Assembly: GCF_016086655.4 (NCBI RefSeq) | Contig: NC_052134.2 | Coordinates: forward strand, 1,550,001 to 1,614,000 | Direction of reading: 5' to 3' | From: Lepeophtheirus salmonis | Taxonomy: Eukaryota > Arthropoda > Copepoda > Siphonostomatoida > Caligidae | Length of the DNA: 64,000 bases | Part shown: positions 1-12,428 of the stretch, in pieces | Numbering within the stretch: position 1 is the stretch's first letter | How the letters are laid out: the number at the start of each line of letters is the position of its first letter | Program-made: the position numbers and the translations under genes | The notes under the pieces: model-generated | What the model was told of the DNA's origin: nothing | Databases searched by the model: none | Seen by the model: only the letters and a program-made list of their open reading frames with translations

Positions 1-369
1 TTCAAGAATCCAAGAATAATGATAAGAGGCTTAAAAAATAAAAAAACACTACTCAGATTGTCAAAAAGAAAAAAAAATATCGTACTGGTTATATTCATAT
101 TCTTTTACAAATCGAAGAATAATAAAAAATAACATCTCATGGAAAAAAAAAACACTGTTCATTTATAACCAGGTCATATTTACTTCTTTTTTTTAACTTT
201 CTGAGAGTAAATTTATGATTTACTACCTCGTATATATTCGTACACACACATGTATAATCTATCCAGTAACTTTTATAATCCAAGCGCTTTAAAAATGATT
301 TACCTACCTATATAATGTATACATATATATGTATACCAACGCATATTTGAACTATACATTTAATACATA
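1..369. other. AT-rich DNA, no feature seen
   Basis: Simple A/T-rich sequence with short A and T runs and TATA-like alternations. I see no reading frame, inverted ends or similarity to other parts of the window. Confidence 0.5.
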
Positions 370-1300
370 GATATGTGAGCCTATGATCGAATTTTTAAAC
401 ATATATTCAGATACATGTGTCTTGTCAACACAAAAGCAAGTCAAACGATTTTTCTCCAAATTGATTGCGGATTACATTTATATTCTTCGACAAATTATCC
501 TTCATTTCTATCAACAAATTGTTTTTATTAGTCCTTTTGAGGACTCACAAATTGCACTTAAAATAGCCTAAAATGATGTTCATAACAAGAGAATGTGAAA
601 TGGATCGATTTAGTTAAGAGGCCATAATACCAGGGTGGGAATTGAAGTCTTCCAAATCGAATGAAGATTCTGAATTATAGTTAATGTTCGTAGGTATTGC
701 AAATTATCCCAGAAATTTGAAATCAAAGGCTATAATTGATTCAAATGGATCGTTAGAATGTATGTATAATATATGTGTACCATAATGAGAAAAGATTTGA
801 ATTTAGTATTGCAAAATTTATATTTTTATTTTGCTAGACTTAGGAGAAAAAAGAAATACAATTTCTTCAGTATACAAAAATATATTTCATTCCTTCTTAG
901 GAGCCTTTTCAATTGTTATAATAATATAATTTGATATCAAAAACGATATTTGAGTAGTCAAAATGAAGAGAAACGTCTAAATAATGGCGCGTTATACGCG
1001 GTATCAAAAGAGAATATTTATTTACTTGCAACATACTTGTAACTAAATTAATCATACCATAAGACAAGTAAGAGACAGATTCTTGGAATATTGTTGCGAA
1101 ATATATGTTTTATCCATAATACGTAATAATATAAAAATCCTGTAATTAAATTCAAATTGATAATTTCAAAGAAATATCATCAAAATTTCTTTAATAAAAA
1201 TTAAAATAATAAATTGGGATTTTTATTCAAAATTATTTTATACTGATACTCCACAAAAATCCATTATACATACAGGCAAAACAATTTACTTATGAACTTA
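370..1300 (+). repeat. Dispersed AT-rich repeat, copy 1 of family A
   Basis: This segment resembles 2583-2985 in block order. A stretch containing ACACAAAAGCAAG is followed by an ATTCTT-CACAAATTAT block, then a CCTTTTGAGGACTCACA / CCTTTGAAGGTGTCTCACA block, then GGTATTGCAAAT, and finally an AAATTGGGATTTTTATTCAAAATT tail near 1207-1258 that matches 2900-2957. The short 62-codon frame at 383-571 matches the 70-codon frame at 2588-2800 weakly, with common H/STQK and CILxQI blocks, so both may descend from an old coding repeat, but no known protein is recognised. The copy is longer than the others and probably carries insertions. Confidence 0.4.
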
Positions 1301-2582
1301 CTTAGTTCTCTTTTTATGGTTGTAGAATGTACATTAAGTGAGAGTAAATATTGCCATGAGAAAGAAAAAAAAAGAGTTTCTAGAACACATAGGGGAAACA
1401 TTTTTTTTTTTTTTTAATTCAACAATTTTTGATGAATGAGTAATTCGTACTTATATCGATTTTTCTCTTTCTTGCTATCTAAAATTGTTATTAATTGCCA
1501 TCTTCAAAGAGTTTCCCTCTTGTTAACTTCTTTTAAAGTTTTTTTATAAACTAGATCCTTTACTTCAATAGTTTAGACCAAAAAAAACAATTCAAGTTTT
1601 TTATTGTTTTTATAGCTCAATTTATAAGACATTATAAAGATATACAACTTATATTTTGTTCAACCTAAGTAATATTTAAACCGATATAAAGTTCTAAGGA
1701 AAAAAAAATGTAAATCTACCTTTGTTATAACTTTTTTGTATATCAACTGTTACATAAATATTATATAATCTGTTAAGTTTCATGATCAACTTTTTCTTTG
1801 ACATACAGATCTCTTCAACAGTAATGGCGTACTTTATTTATTATTATTTTTTTTTCTTCAAAAAACTGATTCTACAGCCTAAACATGAAGGCTAAGACAA
1901 AATATAATTTATACACTTTGTTCGTTAGTCATTCATAGAAGAATGCAAACCTATATTATTAATATTTTATTTAATTATTCATTGATTAGCATGAAAGGCT
2001 TGAAAAAGATACTACTTGCAAATTTACTATTTGACAATTATATAGAAGCAATACGAAGTTCTTGTAGTTCAAAAATGAATTGTATTATGAAATTCTAATG
2101 CAAATTAAGATGATCAATATTTTCAGATACCCCCTTTAGGGGTACACCGAAGCTTATAGTTGTAGCAGACAAATATTAATAAATAGGTAATAAAAAATGT
2201 TTCATTAATTATTAATACAATATAATTGATATCTCTTGACAAAACACAATTTAAATTAGGAAAAAAAAAATGATTTAATATGTTTCAGTAGCTTAGAATA
2301 GTAGAATTATAAAAAAAATTACTAATTTATGTGACTGAGTAATTTATTGCGATATAAATACATTGGAGGGAGAAAAAAATACATTTACCAAATAATTATA
2401 ATTTTTTCATACACCCATAAATCTCTCATATAAATATTTGCAATAACCCATGCAAGCAAGGGCTTATCGTTGACCTCATCTAAAGGGGTAGTACCATTAT
2501 AGTTAACAAATGGTTGGATTTCATGAGTAGATATACAATGAATAGATTTCCTTTGGGTAATATATTTTACTCTCATTTAATA
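1301..2582. other. AT-rich intergenic DNA
   Basis: Nothing convincing was found. A small GC hairpin sits at about 2128-2145 (CCCCTTTAGGGG). No frame on either strand looks protein-like. Confidence 0.5.
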
Positions 2583-2985
2583 AACATTTGTGGCCCGTGC
2601 ACACAAAAGCAAGCAGAAAGATGTGTGTTTACTCAAAACTGAGTCTAAACTACTTTTGTATTCTTTCACAAATTATGTTTATGAATCCTTTGAAGGTGTC
2701 TCACATTGCAGTAGCTTTAGACAAAATAATTTATACAATACGAATTGATTTACTATATTTAAAAGGCTATATTAGGATCAAACTTAGTACCATAGATTAA
2801 ATGGAGGCTGTTGGCTTTATTGAATATTTTTGGTATTTCAAATCCGGCAATAATTAGAATAAAAGGCCTATAGTTGAAGGTCTTTGACATAATGATGTAA
2901 AAATAAATTGGGTATTTATTTTCTTTCAAAATTGTTTTTATGTTAACTCACTACAATATTTGTGACGTGTTTGAAGCCATGAAAA
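2583..2985 (+). repeat. Dispersed repeat, copy 2 of family A
   Basis: The left part begins with TTTGTGGCCCGTGCACACAA, and the start is shared with 8685 (TTTGTGGCCCCTCAAATAAG). The right part contains CAAAATTGTTTTTATGTTAA followed by a CTCACTACA block, which recurs at about 8950-8985 (with TTACCACAT) and in diverged form at 35745-35775. It is therefore a repeat of roughly 400 bp with common left and right sequences. No target-site duplication or clear inverted ends were seen, so the class (SINE-like, MITE-like or satellite-derived) is unresolved. Confidence 0.5.
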
Positions 2986-5900
2986 AACTACGGAAAAAAG
3001 ACATTTATGTTCTATAGATCTACATTTCTATTTTTATCCTCCTTGGAAAAAAAATATGTGGAAAAGAAGACTTAAATAGTGTTTTTCTATAAATTTTTAA
3101 GCATTATGTTCTAAAGTTCCCTATTATTTAATTATTGATGTTTTGAAATATATTTTAGGAATGTCAATCAGGTGTTGTTTTTTTAATAATATGAAGTAGT
3201 ATTTTAGTATATGATTGGAAAGAATTTCCAAATATAAATCATAGACTTTTATATGCTATAATCTATGTACACCTCTTGAAGTCAATTAACTTTGTGATAC
3301 AGCACTTTTAAAAATGAGTAAAGCTTATATTTGTCATTTTATAATGATTTATTTTGAAAAACATACACTGAAAAGGCGTTATATGGACTCTTTTTTATTG
3401 AACTCAAAATATCGATTATATCAAAAGAAAATGAAGATTCCCCCTCTAATTTTCATAATTGTAGTTCCCATTAATCATTTGATTTTAAAAAATCAACTTT
3501 TTAAGTTAGCAGGTAAAATATTACATGTACAATTACAAAATTCATCAAATTTATTTATAAGATGGAGCATAAATATTTGGATTTGAATCAAATTAATCTA
3601 ATTAGAGTTTACATAAACATAGTTCCTATAATTATTCGTTTCTTTATTTTTAATCAAATCATTGGTAGAAAGGTTTTGTGTGAAGATAAATAGAACAATA
3701 CATATTTGGTAAAGTATACTTTTTATTAATCTACTAATAAATAAATTATTAAAATAGATGACGTAACAATTGAATTAAAGCTGTCAAATACATAATTAAA
3801 TGGGCTTGAAAATAAAACATAGTCAAAAAATGAGTTTAATCCTTTTTATTTTCCCACCCATAATAATGTTTGTGTCAGAGATAATCTGCTAGTAATAAAA
3901 GTCGTTAGAAGCCTAAAAATAAAACCAATTTACTGTACAAAAATATTCAAATGTCAATAATAGTCATCAGCGTGAATGGCTACTGTATCAGTGTTCTCTA
4001 AAATGTAAGTTTTTGCCCATTTTGGAAGAGTGAAGGTTTTTTCACGTAAACATTAATGCTACTAATGTTATCAAATCATTGTTTATTCAAATTCAATAGA
4101 TAATGTACAGTTAATACTATTTATTAAATTATCAAACTATTTAATTAATTTGGCACAGGAGATTTATTTTATAGCAGTCATATTTTTATTCCCTTGAGTT
4201 CAGGGTTCAGCGAGTTCTACCGAAATAAGATTCGTAGATAGGATTAATCATATACATGTTCTAATTAACTTTTACTTCTATATATCCAACTTGAACTTAC
4301 CCACTTCCCAATACATTGTTAGCAAACGAAAAAACCTATAAGACCTGTTTGTAAAATACCATTTGATTGTTGCTTTGACTGTTATTTAAATAGTCCATCA
4401 GTTTAGAAAAGATTATATCTCTTTAATCAATGTCAGAATAGATTTTTTATTCTTACTTATGAATCAAGGTTAAAGGATATTTCAGTGACATTATTTAATC
4501 CTTTTAATGAAATGTATTTTCCCTTTGATCTTCATTGAATAAAAAATAAATTGAACAGAGCATGTTATATTCATTTTTAATCAATAGTTTTCATGTTTAA
4601 CATTTCGTTTTTCTGTGGATTTTACCAATTTATTATTTGATACATCTTGTCTACCTACCAATAAGACCGGCCTTAGGTAAAGAAAAGTTACATTTTACAA
4701 ACATACGCGTTTGTGTATTTGTACAAAGAGATTATAATATATTTCATTTACCTTACATAGAATATATACATTCCCTTTTTTCATTAATATTACAAATAAC
4801 AATCTTATAATTCCTCACCACCAGAGGTCGGCCCTTTCCATCATTTCTCATGAGTTTTTTTTTTTTTTACTCTTCTCTCTCCTTTTCCCCTACATACTTT
4901 TAACCACTACCAAAAAGAATGAACACAGAGAAACTTTTTTCATATATTACATACTAGTGTACTTTGTAGATCATAATAAAAGAACCATGAGCGTGCCAGT
5001 AAGTAAGCGCTAAAATTAGAAAGCTAGTAGGGTTTGTTTTATATTTTTTGTTTCACAATAAAAAATTGCCTGTTGAACGAATAAATAAACCCGGGAAAGA
5101 CTTAGAAAGAGTCCCTAGTTCCACTTTTTCAACTATCATTTTAGTTACTAAATAGGACTATATTTAAATTTTTTTGGAGGCTGACGAATAACAATAACAA
5201 AATATCATGGTTTTTTAAAGATTTAGACTTGTTGGTCTATCATTTTATCTACAAATACTATGCCGTGATTTGTAGAAGGACTTTGTGGATTTGTACATAG
5301 AAGTTTGAAATCTGTAAGTATTCCATTTGTTCTTGATGAGTTTTATTTAAACAAAAAAATATATTTTTTGCTCACTTTTATTCTCAGTATATTATTTATT
5401 ATTAATAAGTTCATCAAACATACAAGCTTCGAAAAATCTTTTGAAGAACCACATAACAGTTTTTTCTTTATATATATAGATAAATATAATTTTGTTCTTA
5501 AATAATTTATTATTAACTTATAAGGAAATAGTTTTTGTACAGTAAATGTCTTATATTTAAACACATTTAATGAACAAATTAAAAAAACAAACAATTTAAC
5601 TTATTCCACAACCGAGAGATTGTATCTACTCAAAATCAATTTTAAAGAACATAATTAAAGAAATTTTATTATTAATTCAAAAATGTGGAAAGTTGTGTTT
5701 GTTTTAATTTTTATATTGATGTGTATCTTTGCCGAAAAATTGATTTACTATAAGAAATCAAATAAAAATTTAATAAACTAAGGGCATCAATTTTTTAAAG
5801 CTATATTATGTATAGATTTTCAAAAAAAAGACAAAGTATAGAAGTACCGTTGTAATAATAAATGATTCTAAAAAGAAAAATCCTATTTAAAAAATGAAAA

Positions 5901-6296
5901 ATAGTCGAAAAAGAATTAGCAGGTGCAAGGTACGAAATTTCATTAAGGTACCTATAAAGATATATTTACAATTTATGTCAAATGTCGGAGAAAGTATGGG
6001 ATATACATGTTTTTTTAAATAGTTTTATTTCGATTACATATTGGTTAAAAAGTACGCCAATAGCGGATATATTACTCCGACATATTGACCACAGTATTAT
6101 GTGTAGATGGGATGATGTTTTTTGTCTTGTTTGATTGCATCTAAAATGTTCTATATATAACTTTTTTTACAAACATGTTAGTAATGCTATGTTTATAAAG
6201 CCTCTCAGACATATTTGGGAAAGATATGGTTCGTTTAAAAGGAGTTATTGTACATCATATAACTATATAGTTAACTTTAAAATGTAGTATTTATAT
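2986..6296. other. AT-rich intergenic DNA
   Basis: Long AT-rich stretch. Frames at 3314-3586 (plus) and 5343-5594 (minus) are open but have the Ile/Lys/Phe/Asn-rich composition expected by chance at this base composition. No transposon ends, RNA gene or splice-bounded exon could be supported. Confidence 0.45.
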
Positions 6297-7135
6297 TAAA
6301 AAAAAGTCCGGTCCAGATTATTTCTGGGCCTAATTACAGAAAACTTGAAACTATATCACAAATTAATATATAGAAGTTATACAAAACTATGATATTAAAC
6401 GTTCAAAGTGCAAATTGTCCAACATCTACACCCATACATGCCTCAAGACTAGGTCGGAAGCTTTAACACAATCTGACAGTTTCAGTGGAATCAACGGAAG
6501 TCATAATGGGAGAATATTGTGGCGAGTCCTACAGGCCTTTTTCTCAATGTCACGCCAAAAAAAAATAATCCAGTGGATTCAAATCTGGTTATGATACTGA
6601 CAACTTTTCCCTCGAATAAAATATCCCGAAGTTGTTAAAACATCATTGTTTGGATTTGCTTACTAGTATGTCATGGTTCTCCGTCTTGCTGCCAAATGTA
6701 GTTCCTATTGAGGTAATTCTCATTTATCCAGGGTTTTACAAAGTTTTTGAGAACCTTGCTGTATCCATCCGAATCTTCTTTACTCTTTTCTAAGAAATAT
6801 GGAGGCATGCTGTTTCCATCGGAGGATTTCGTCAAGATCATAGAGTTTATTTAATCCTCCTGAATTTTCTAATGACTATAACATATGGAGTTGCATGGAT
6901 TCTTCAAATTGACCGCTCAGATACACCGACAATAATTGCTATTTCAGAAAGACAAATTGGGTGCGAAGTAAATCTGCTACTTCTTTCCTTTGGCGATCTC
7001 TCTCCGACATTATTAAATTAAATGACCTCTAACAAAGGCAAAGTGATGGATTATGTAACTATGGATTATATATAGCCATTTTAATTGTATATTTGATGCT
7101 ATTTTAGATAAAGTGTAAGAAACCGGACTTTTTTG
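6297..7135 (-). mobile_element. Decayed Tc1/mariner element with AAAAAAGTCCGGT ends
   Basis: The two ends are inverted copies of AAAAAAGTCCGGT (about 6299 on plus; 7123-7136 on minus), which is the terminal inverted repeat of this family. The element is about 840 bp, shorter than the 1.2-1.4 kb usual for Tc1/mariner, so the interior has lost sequence. A transposase remnant reads on minus from ATG at 7010. Coordinates of the outer ends are uncertain by a few bases because of the A/T runs. Confidence 0.75.
6400..7010 (-). pseudogene. Tc1/mariner transposase pseudogene
   Basis: On the minus strand the reading starts with MSERDRQRKEVADLLRTQF, the N-terminal DNA-binding (helix-turn-helix) start typical of this transposase group. 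Further on, the catalytic-core landmarks are visible in fragments: WQQDG (second catalytic Asp), PDLNPLDY (third catalytic Asp) and RDIEKKACRTRHN. Several stops and frameshifts separate these blocks, and the DNA-binding half is fused almost directly to the distal catalytic half, so the first catalytic Asp region is missing. It cannot encode an active enzyme. Family assignment rests on motif recognition only. Confidence 0.7.
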
Positions 7136-7264
7136 ATTATAAACTCTTTACAATAAAATATATGATTTCGTTAATGTGTTCAATGGAAGATTCTTTCGTT
7201 AACATAAAGTTTTAAAAAGAAATTGTTTTTGATGAAAATTATAGGTTAAAAAAAAGAAGTTTAT

Positions 7265-8386
7265 AAGGGTAGGGTAGTAAAACGTGGACTGTTAGTTCTG
7301 TTAGTTAATGTTCTTGTGGCTATGAAAATATTTAGTGATTATTTTTTGATGTTCTGTTCCTGCCGTCCTTTTTTACATAAACAAACTATACTAATACTTC
7401 AGTCATTTCATCATCATGAGCGAGCAAAAAGCAAAAAGGCAGCACATCTCAGATCTCCTAGATGCTCGAGTCAATGTGATGAAGATTATGGACATTGTTA
7501 AGTGTTCTAGAAGTCTGGTTTTTAAGTTGGCCAAGATGAAAAACAATGGAGAAGACCTCTCCAAGATGTCAAAAAACAGACGGCATAATTTAAAGAGGGA
7601 TATGAAGTTCTTGTTAAGTTTGGAGAAGAATATAAATGAGGGTCCTACAAAGTCGATAAATCCCATTGCCAACGGCTTCTCTATGGCTTCTAGGACCATG
7701 AGGAGGGCTATAAAGCACAACTTGGGTTCAGTTTCTTTTACATGTATCTCACGCCACCTTTTGAAACTTAGAAGTCACTAGAGGTCCAAAATATCCTCAC
7801 ATGGATATAGGAAAATAGGTAAATTGTAAAAAAAATTCTCGGAAAAGAAGATTTTCACAGTTGATCAATTCAATAACTTCCGGCTTGAGGAAACAAAAGA
7901 AGAGGTACAAGTTGTTTACCACACTCCATATCCGGCCGAAACAATGGTCCTTAGCGTTGTGGCCTCTAATGAAAAGAGGATGCCTCTGTTCTTTTTCAAG
8001 GCTGAAGAGAAAATCGTCGAGGAGGCCTACCATAAAGTACTTATGTACACCATCTTACCATGGATGAATTCCAACTACCGGGAGGGTAACTAATTGTGGA
8101 CTCAGGACGGCACCCTCTCTGACTCGTTTGCTAGGTGCCAAAAGTTATCAACAGATAATAAGGCTCGATTCCAGTACAAAGAGACATGGCTCCTTCCTCA
8201 AAAGATTTGGACGCACTTCAGGTGATATGTAAAGGCTGTGATTAATAATGAAGTGGTCATATTGAGTGAAATATAGTCTTACAAAAACTTTTGTTAGATT
8301 ATATTTTTACCTATTTTTGGAAATATAAAATTATTGGATGATTTCTAAATCCATCTCTCGAGTCCTTGTTTTCCTGATCTAACCTG
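7265..8386 (+). mobile_element. Decayed mariner-like element (family B)
   Basis: The left end (about 7265, preceded by TA) contains GTAAAACGTGGACTG. The right end (8361-8386, followed by TA) is a diverged inverse, with AGTCC-TGTTTT-CCTG. The same ends are better preserved in the element at 48974-50373, whose CAAAACGTGGAC and CAGGGTT blocks match. Length is about 1.12 kb and a transposase pseudogene fills the middle. The sequence just before the right end (GGTCATATTGAGTGAA) also matches the 49-kb copy, which confirms that both belong to one family. Confidence 0.75.
7416..8225 (+). pseudogene. Mariner-like transposase pseudogene, family B
   Basis: The first 121 codons are open from ATG 7416. 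They begin MSEQKAKRQHISDLLDARV and include a helix-turn-helix segment (KIMDIVKCSRSLVFKLAK) and a second HTH-like block (SRTMRRAIKHNLG). After a frameshift near 7780-7848 the catalytic domain resumes with KIFTVDQFNN (first Asp region), then MVLSVVASNEKRMPLFFFKA, then a stop (TAA) and LWTQDG (second Asp). The part that would hold the third Asp is missing; the frame ends at TGA 8223. In a live enzyme this protein would cut and rejoin DNA at TA sites. Here it is dead: one in-frame stop, at least one frameshift and a C-terminal deletion. Confidence 0.8.
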
Positions 8387-8679
8387 TACATGGAACGTAT
8401 TTTAGACATCTTATAATATAATAATAAATTTTCTCTAATTAATTAGCATTCATTTGAACAGACTGATATTAAACAACTCTGGCTTGGGTATTGCTCCAAG
8501 CTTAAAAATCTAATATTAATATCAATAATAATGTTACTTAAAAAAAAACATGACACTTGAATTAGTTTAAGTGTAATGTGTATACCTCTTGAATAAGTTT
8601 TGAGAAATGGAGTGTGGAATACATTTGTACTTTCGACAGAAATTATTGTCAATTTATACCAACAAATTATTAGGATTAA

Positions 8680-9010
8680 TCCGTTTGTGGCCCCTCAAAT
8701 AAGAAATAAGTTAGCAAGAAATTCACTTTCCCAATAAAATAATTAAAAACTGATATATATTTCATTTGAAAAGGGCATTTAGGATTCAAATGAAGACTTT
8801 AAACTATACTTAAAATTCTTGAATAGCGTCACACATTCCAAGAACAGGAATTCAAAATCCATAACTGACCAAAATATGTCAATGAAATGTTTTGCTGTAT
8901 GCATATATAATATTAAAAAGTTCATAATCCATTTGACCTTTTCTTTATTTTTGTTCAAGATTGTTTTTATGTTAACTTACCACATATTTTAAACATTTAA
9001 ACCATCAAAT
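8680..9010 (+). repeat. Dispersed repeat, copy 3 of family A
   Basis: The left part (TTTGTGGCCCCTCAAATAAG) and the right part (TTGTTCAAGATTG, then TTTTTATGTTAAC) match the copy at 2583-2985. The middle is more diverged. No coding capacity. Confidence 0.45.
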
Positions 9011-10389
9011 AATATGTCCTTTTTTGATTTAATAAAAGTAGAAGCAATGAATCAAATTTCATATTTTTTTCCTCTTTTGAGAACTCAAGTAAAAAGGGTT
9101 TATTTGAGTGGTTTTTTATTAATAAAAAAGAATTTATGAAAAAAGTTGAAATAAGTAATAGTCGATAGTTTTTTAAACCATTATATTTTTTTTTATTCAT
9201 GTTGAAGGAAAGGGAATTTAAGAGCTTTTGTTAAAGGTAAGGTAATTGCGTTTTGAAGTAATAATATTAAATGACTACTTCAAAGTCTAATTATTTACCA
9301 AGGCTCAATTAATTCATTTTTTTTCTATATTCAAAAGTATCTCAAGAAATATGGTTATTTAACCCATATGGACCAGTGTTCTACAAACAAATATGAACAA
9401 ATTGTTCATATAACTTATATTTTCTGCATAATTTTTATTTATCTTTGCAAACTTGCTCAATAGATACAATACAAAAAATAAAGAATATAATTTGCTATAA
9501 GTTAATAGCTTGTAAGTACAACATAGTTCAAAAACTCTAAAGACACTTCAGATTCTCAAATTTTACTTAATCAGAAACGAAAAAATATGCGAATCTAAAG
9601 GATAAATATATATTTTAAGAGGAATTTAAGTACAAGTGCATAAATACTTTTATGTTACATTGATTATATTAAACATCTACAGAAAAAAAATCGTTATATT
9701 CACATTGTCAGCTCTCATGAGACATGAGGAACGGAATTATTGCATGAAGAGGTTTTATTAAATAAATTCATCGAATAATCTGCTATACAATAACTCATTA
9801 TATAAATGGATACATATTTATTCATGTGAACATTACATTTTTATCAAATTAATTATGAATACTACACAATATTGAGAATATGATTGCTTAGTTCAAAAAA
9901 TAAGTAAATTTTACACATAACATTAATTCAACTTATCGTAATACATTTATAAGTAATTAAATGACTTATTAAAAATTATAATGGACCGTTTGGACATTTA
10001 GCTTTACATTTATAGAAAGGAAATAAATCAGAAATATTTAATCTTCTAACTAATTATTGATTGTTATATAAAATAACTTATTTCATTAAAAATTTATTTT
10101 GTTATGTAAAAAAGTTTATTTTACACATTTCCCACAATAATTTTTTAATTTAACAAGTAAAAAAGTTTGGACAATTCGTTATTTGAACTAGGGAAGATAA
10201 ATAAATAACTTTTTTGTTCCAAATCAAAGCATTGATTCACTTTCACCTAGTGCTCCAAAAGTCTTGGCGTGTTATTAAAAAGAAAATTTACGAGGTTTCG
10301 TAAGCTTTTTTTTTTGTATACATCTTGTTCGAAATTTTTAATTCTATAGTTTTAAAAATTAGGTCAGATTATGTACCCTTAAGTGGAAA
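9011..10389. other. AT-rich intergenic DNA
   Basis: I see no gene, RNA or repeat that can be supported. The open frame on minus at 8997-9200 is low-complexity and is not credited. Confidence 0.45.
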
Positions 10390-10760
10390 ATGGAAGCCAG
10401 AAGAAAGGAGTTTGCCCTTATATTCCGCGCCGGTCACACAACCATCATGGCCATGCTCTCAGTCAGCACTCAGACACTCTGGAGGAATTTATCAATGGTT
10501 TTATATCCATCATTTTCCCCGTTAATAACAGGCTCAACGATAAAGGTTTTTTCAGCACTGAAGAATTAATTTTTCATAATTCTGCATGCATTTACAGCGC
10601 TGGAGATGAGTTTTTTTTTAACAGGAGTAGGTAAAGGTAGTTTTGAAGCCTTAAGGACTTACGAGCAGCAATTTTTACGGCTCATGACAACGACTCCATG
10701 GAAATAGCTTGTTTCTTGGGTATCTGAGTGATTTTTAACGTCCTGAGTTAGTTTGTTTGA
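10390..10760 (+). pseudogene. Tc1/mariner transposase N-terminal fragments
   Basis: A frame from ATG 10390 reads MEARRKEFALIFRAGHTTI and continues into AMLSVSTQTLW. This matches the start of the transposases at 59342 (MEAKRNHFVTLICAGHSTPE) and 47137 (MEARRAVIGNSIHAG), which begin the first helix-turn-helix. About 170 bases later a second start-like block reads RAAIFTAHDNDSMEIACFLG, which resembles the same region of a related transposase. No catalytic motifs follow and no terminal repeats were found, so this is a broken or nested pair of element ends. The local GC content is clearly higher than the flanks. Confidence 0.5.
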
Positions 10761-12092
10761 TCGATATTTGGTCGAAAATGTCCCATCGGAGGTGGCAATA
10801 TGAATAATGTAATGGAGTAGAGCAGTTTAGCTATCGTGACGCTTTAAACATAGATGTTCTCTCTTCAATAATGAATGAGTAATGATGACAGCTTTATTAA
10901 ATAACGAGAACTGTTCAAGTTGCTATCGGAGTAACATATGTTTAAGATTTAGAACTCTGCAATTTGGACATTAAAAAAATAACCAACAATCAACATTGAA
11001 CCCCTGTTAACACTTATATATTCCCAACCGGTCTTCATTGTTACTTTTCCTCATTCATGATCCCACACTAGTGGTTACATTATATATCTGAATGGTCCGT
11101 ACTCATGTATACAAAATAATGATAAACTTTCGAAAATATATAACTCTGTCTGGGTTGATAACAAAAGAAATCTTGCATGCTAAAAAAAGTGATAAATAGG
11201 GATGTTCATATTAGATAAATTGTGGTAAATGTTAACTATAAAAAAGTTATGGGCTAGTAACAGCAAAATTTGAATCCTCTTGATAATTATTCATCTTTTT
11301 TAGCAATGATCCCAATAGTAAATAGTGATATCTGTCAACAGATATCTCGTCTCTAAAGTTACCATATTTTGTTACTTTCTTACTTGTATAGCTGCTAGCA
11401 GCTAATTTAATTATGTATCCTGGCAGCCAAGCAGCTCTACACCAAAAAAAAAATCATCAAATTGACAAGGTTACAATCTAAATTTTCAGTTTCTCTTTTT
11501 TTATATCAAAAATTTAAAACTCTATGTATACTTAAAAATATACAGAGTTAAAAATATGCTACTTTGCATAACCAAATGAAACACATTATAAGATAAATAT
11601 AAAATATACTCTTTCACATAGGTACATACATATCCATTAAATCTACTTAAATGAATTCGATGTTCTCGTATTGTCCTTTGATATGCAAATAAGGAATGTG
11701 AATATAGCTAATGTTTCCCTCTTTTGACAATGAAACCTTTCTTTGACATGGATTTCAAACAATCAGTAATACATTTATATATATTGTGTTCCTATATGTG
11801 TGATAGTAATGATCAAAATTATTTTATAACTGTTTGCAAAAACTAAGTATATATACTTGAGGTATTACCAGCATTGCCTGGAGTTATACGACTTCGTAAA
11901 ACATGAATAAACTTTGATTTAATTATGTAAAAGCTAACTCCCTAAGAAATCCTCAGTGTTACCCAACGTTTTGTGTAGGCACACTCACACGTAGTTACTC
12001 AATGTATAGATCTTATCTCTGCGAGAATGAAATAATAATAACGGGTCGAGAAAAAATTAATATGATGAGAAAGTCTGTAGCAATGATGAAAA
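10761..12092. other. AT-rich intergenic DNA
   Basis: No gene supported. A short perfect palindrome AGCTGCTAGCAGCT lies at about 11389-11402, with no further context. Confidence 0.4.
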
Positions 12093-12428
12093 TCCAGTGT
12101 CGAATGGGAAACCGAAATTCAATATGGTAACCCTGAAAATTGGAAGAGTGTTTCGGAGGAGAGTAAGAATAATGCTCATGACGTTTTATTAGATCATCTA
12201 CAATCAGCTGTGACAAGAGAGGAAGGAGAAAAGGATATAAACAAGGAAATTTGCTAGAATTACTCTGATATCGACTCCCAATTCTACTCTGAGTCCAACA
12301 AGGACTTAGGGTTACGCTCCGTCTCTTATGAGCATACACGAACGTTGAAACAGGTTTTAAATATAACAGAATCTGTTTAGGATAGGATGTTCACTACTCA
12401 GGAATGGAATAATTATGACAACTTCTAA
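12093..12428 (+). pseudogene. Unidentified degenerate protein-coding frame
   Basis: One frame keeps protein-like composition for 111 codons but is crossed by two in-frame TAG codons before a final TAA at 12426-12428. The blocks are: SSVEWETEIQYGNPENWKSV, then EESKNNAHDVLLDHLQSAV, TREEGEKDINKEIC, stop, NYSDIDSQFYSESNKDLG, LRSVSYEHTRTLKQVLNITE, stop, DRMFTTQEWNNYDNF. The mix of Glu, Asp, Ser, His and Trp is unlike the Lys/Ile/Phe/Asn output of random AT-rich DNA, and the base composition rises locally. I do not recognise the family. It may be a retrocopy or exon of a host gene, or a fragment of an unknown transposable element. The opposite-strand open frame at 12013-12339 is its shadow. Confidence 0.45.

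Noticed and set aside
3975..4012. ATG GCT ACT start followed by a GTAAGT donor
   Set aside because: Only nine codons, and no downstream exon could be joined.
12013..12339. 108-codon minus-strand open frame
   Set aside because: The plus strand of the same DNA carries a more protein-like frame; the minus frame is Ser/Ile/Arg/His-rich without motifs.
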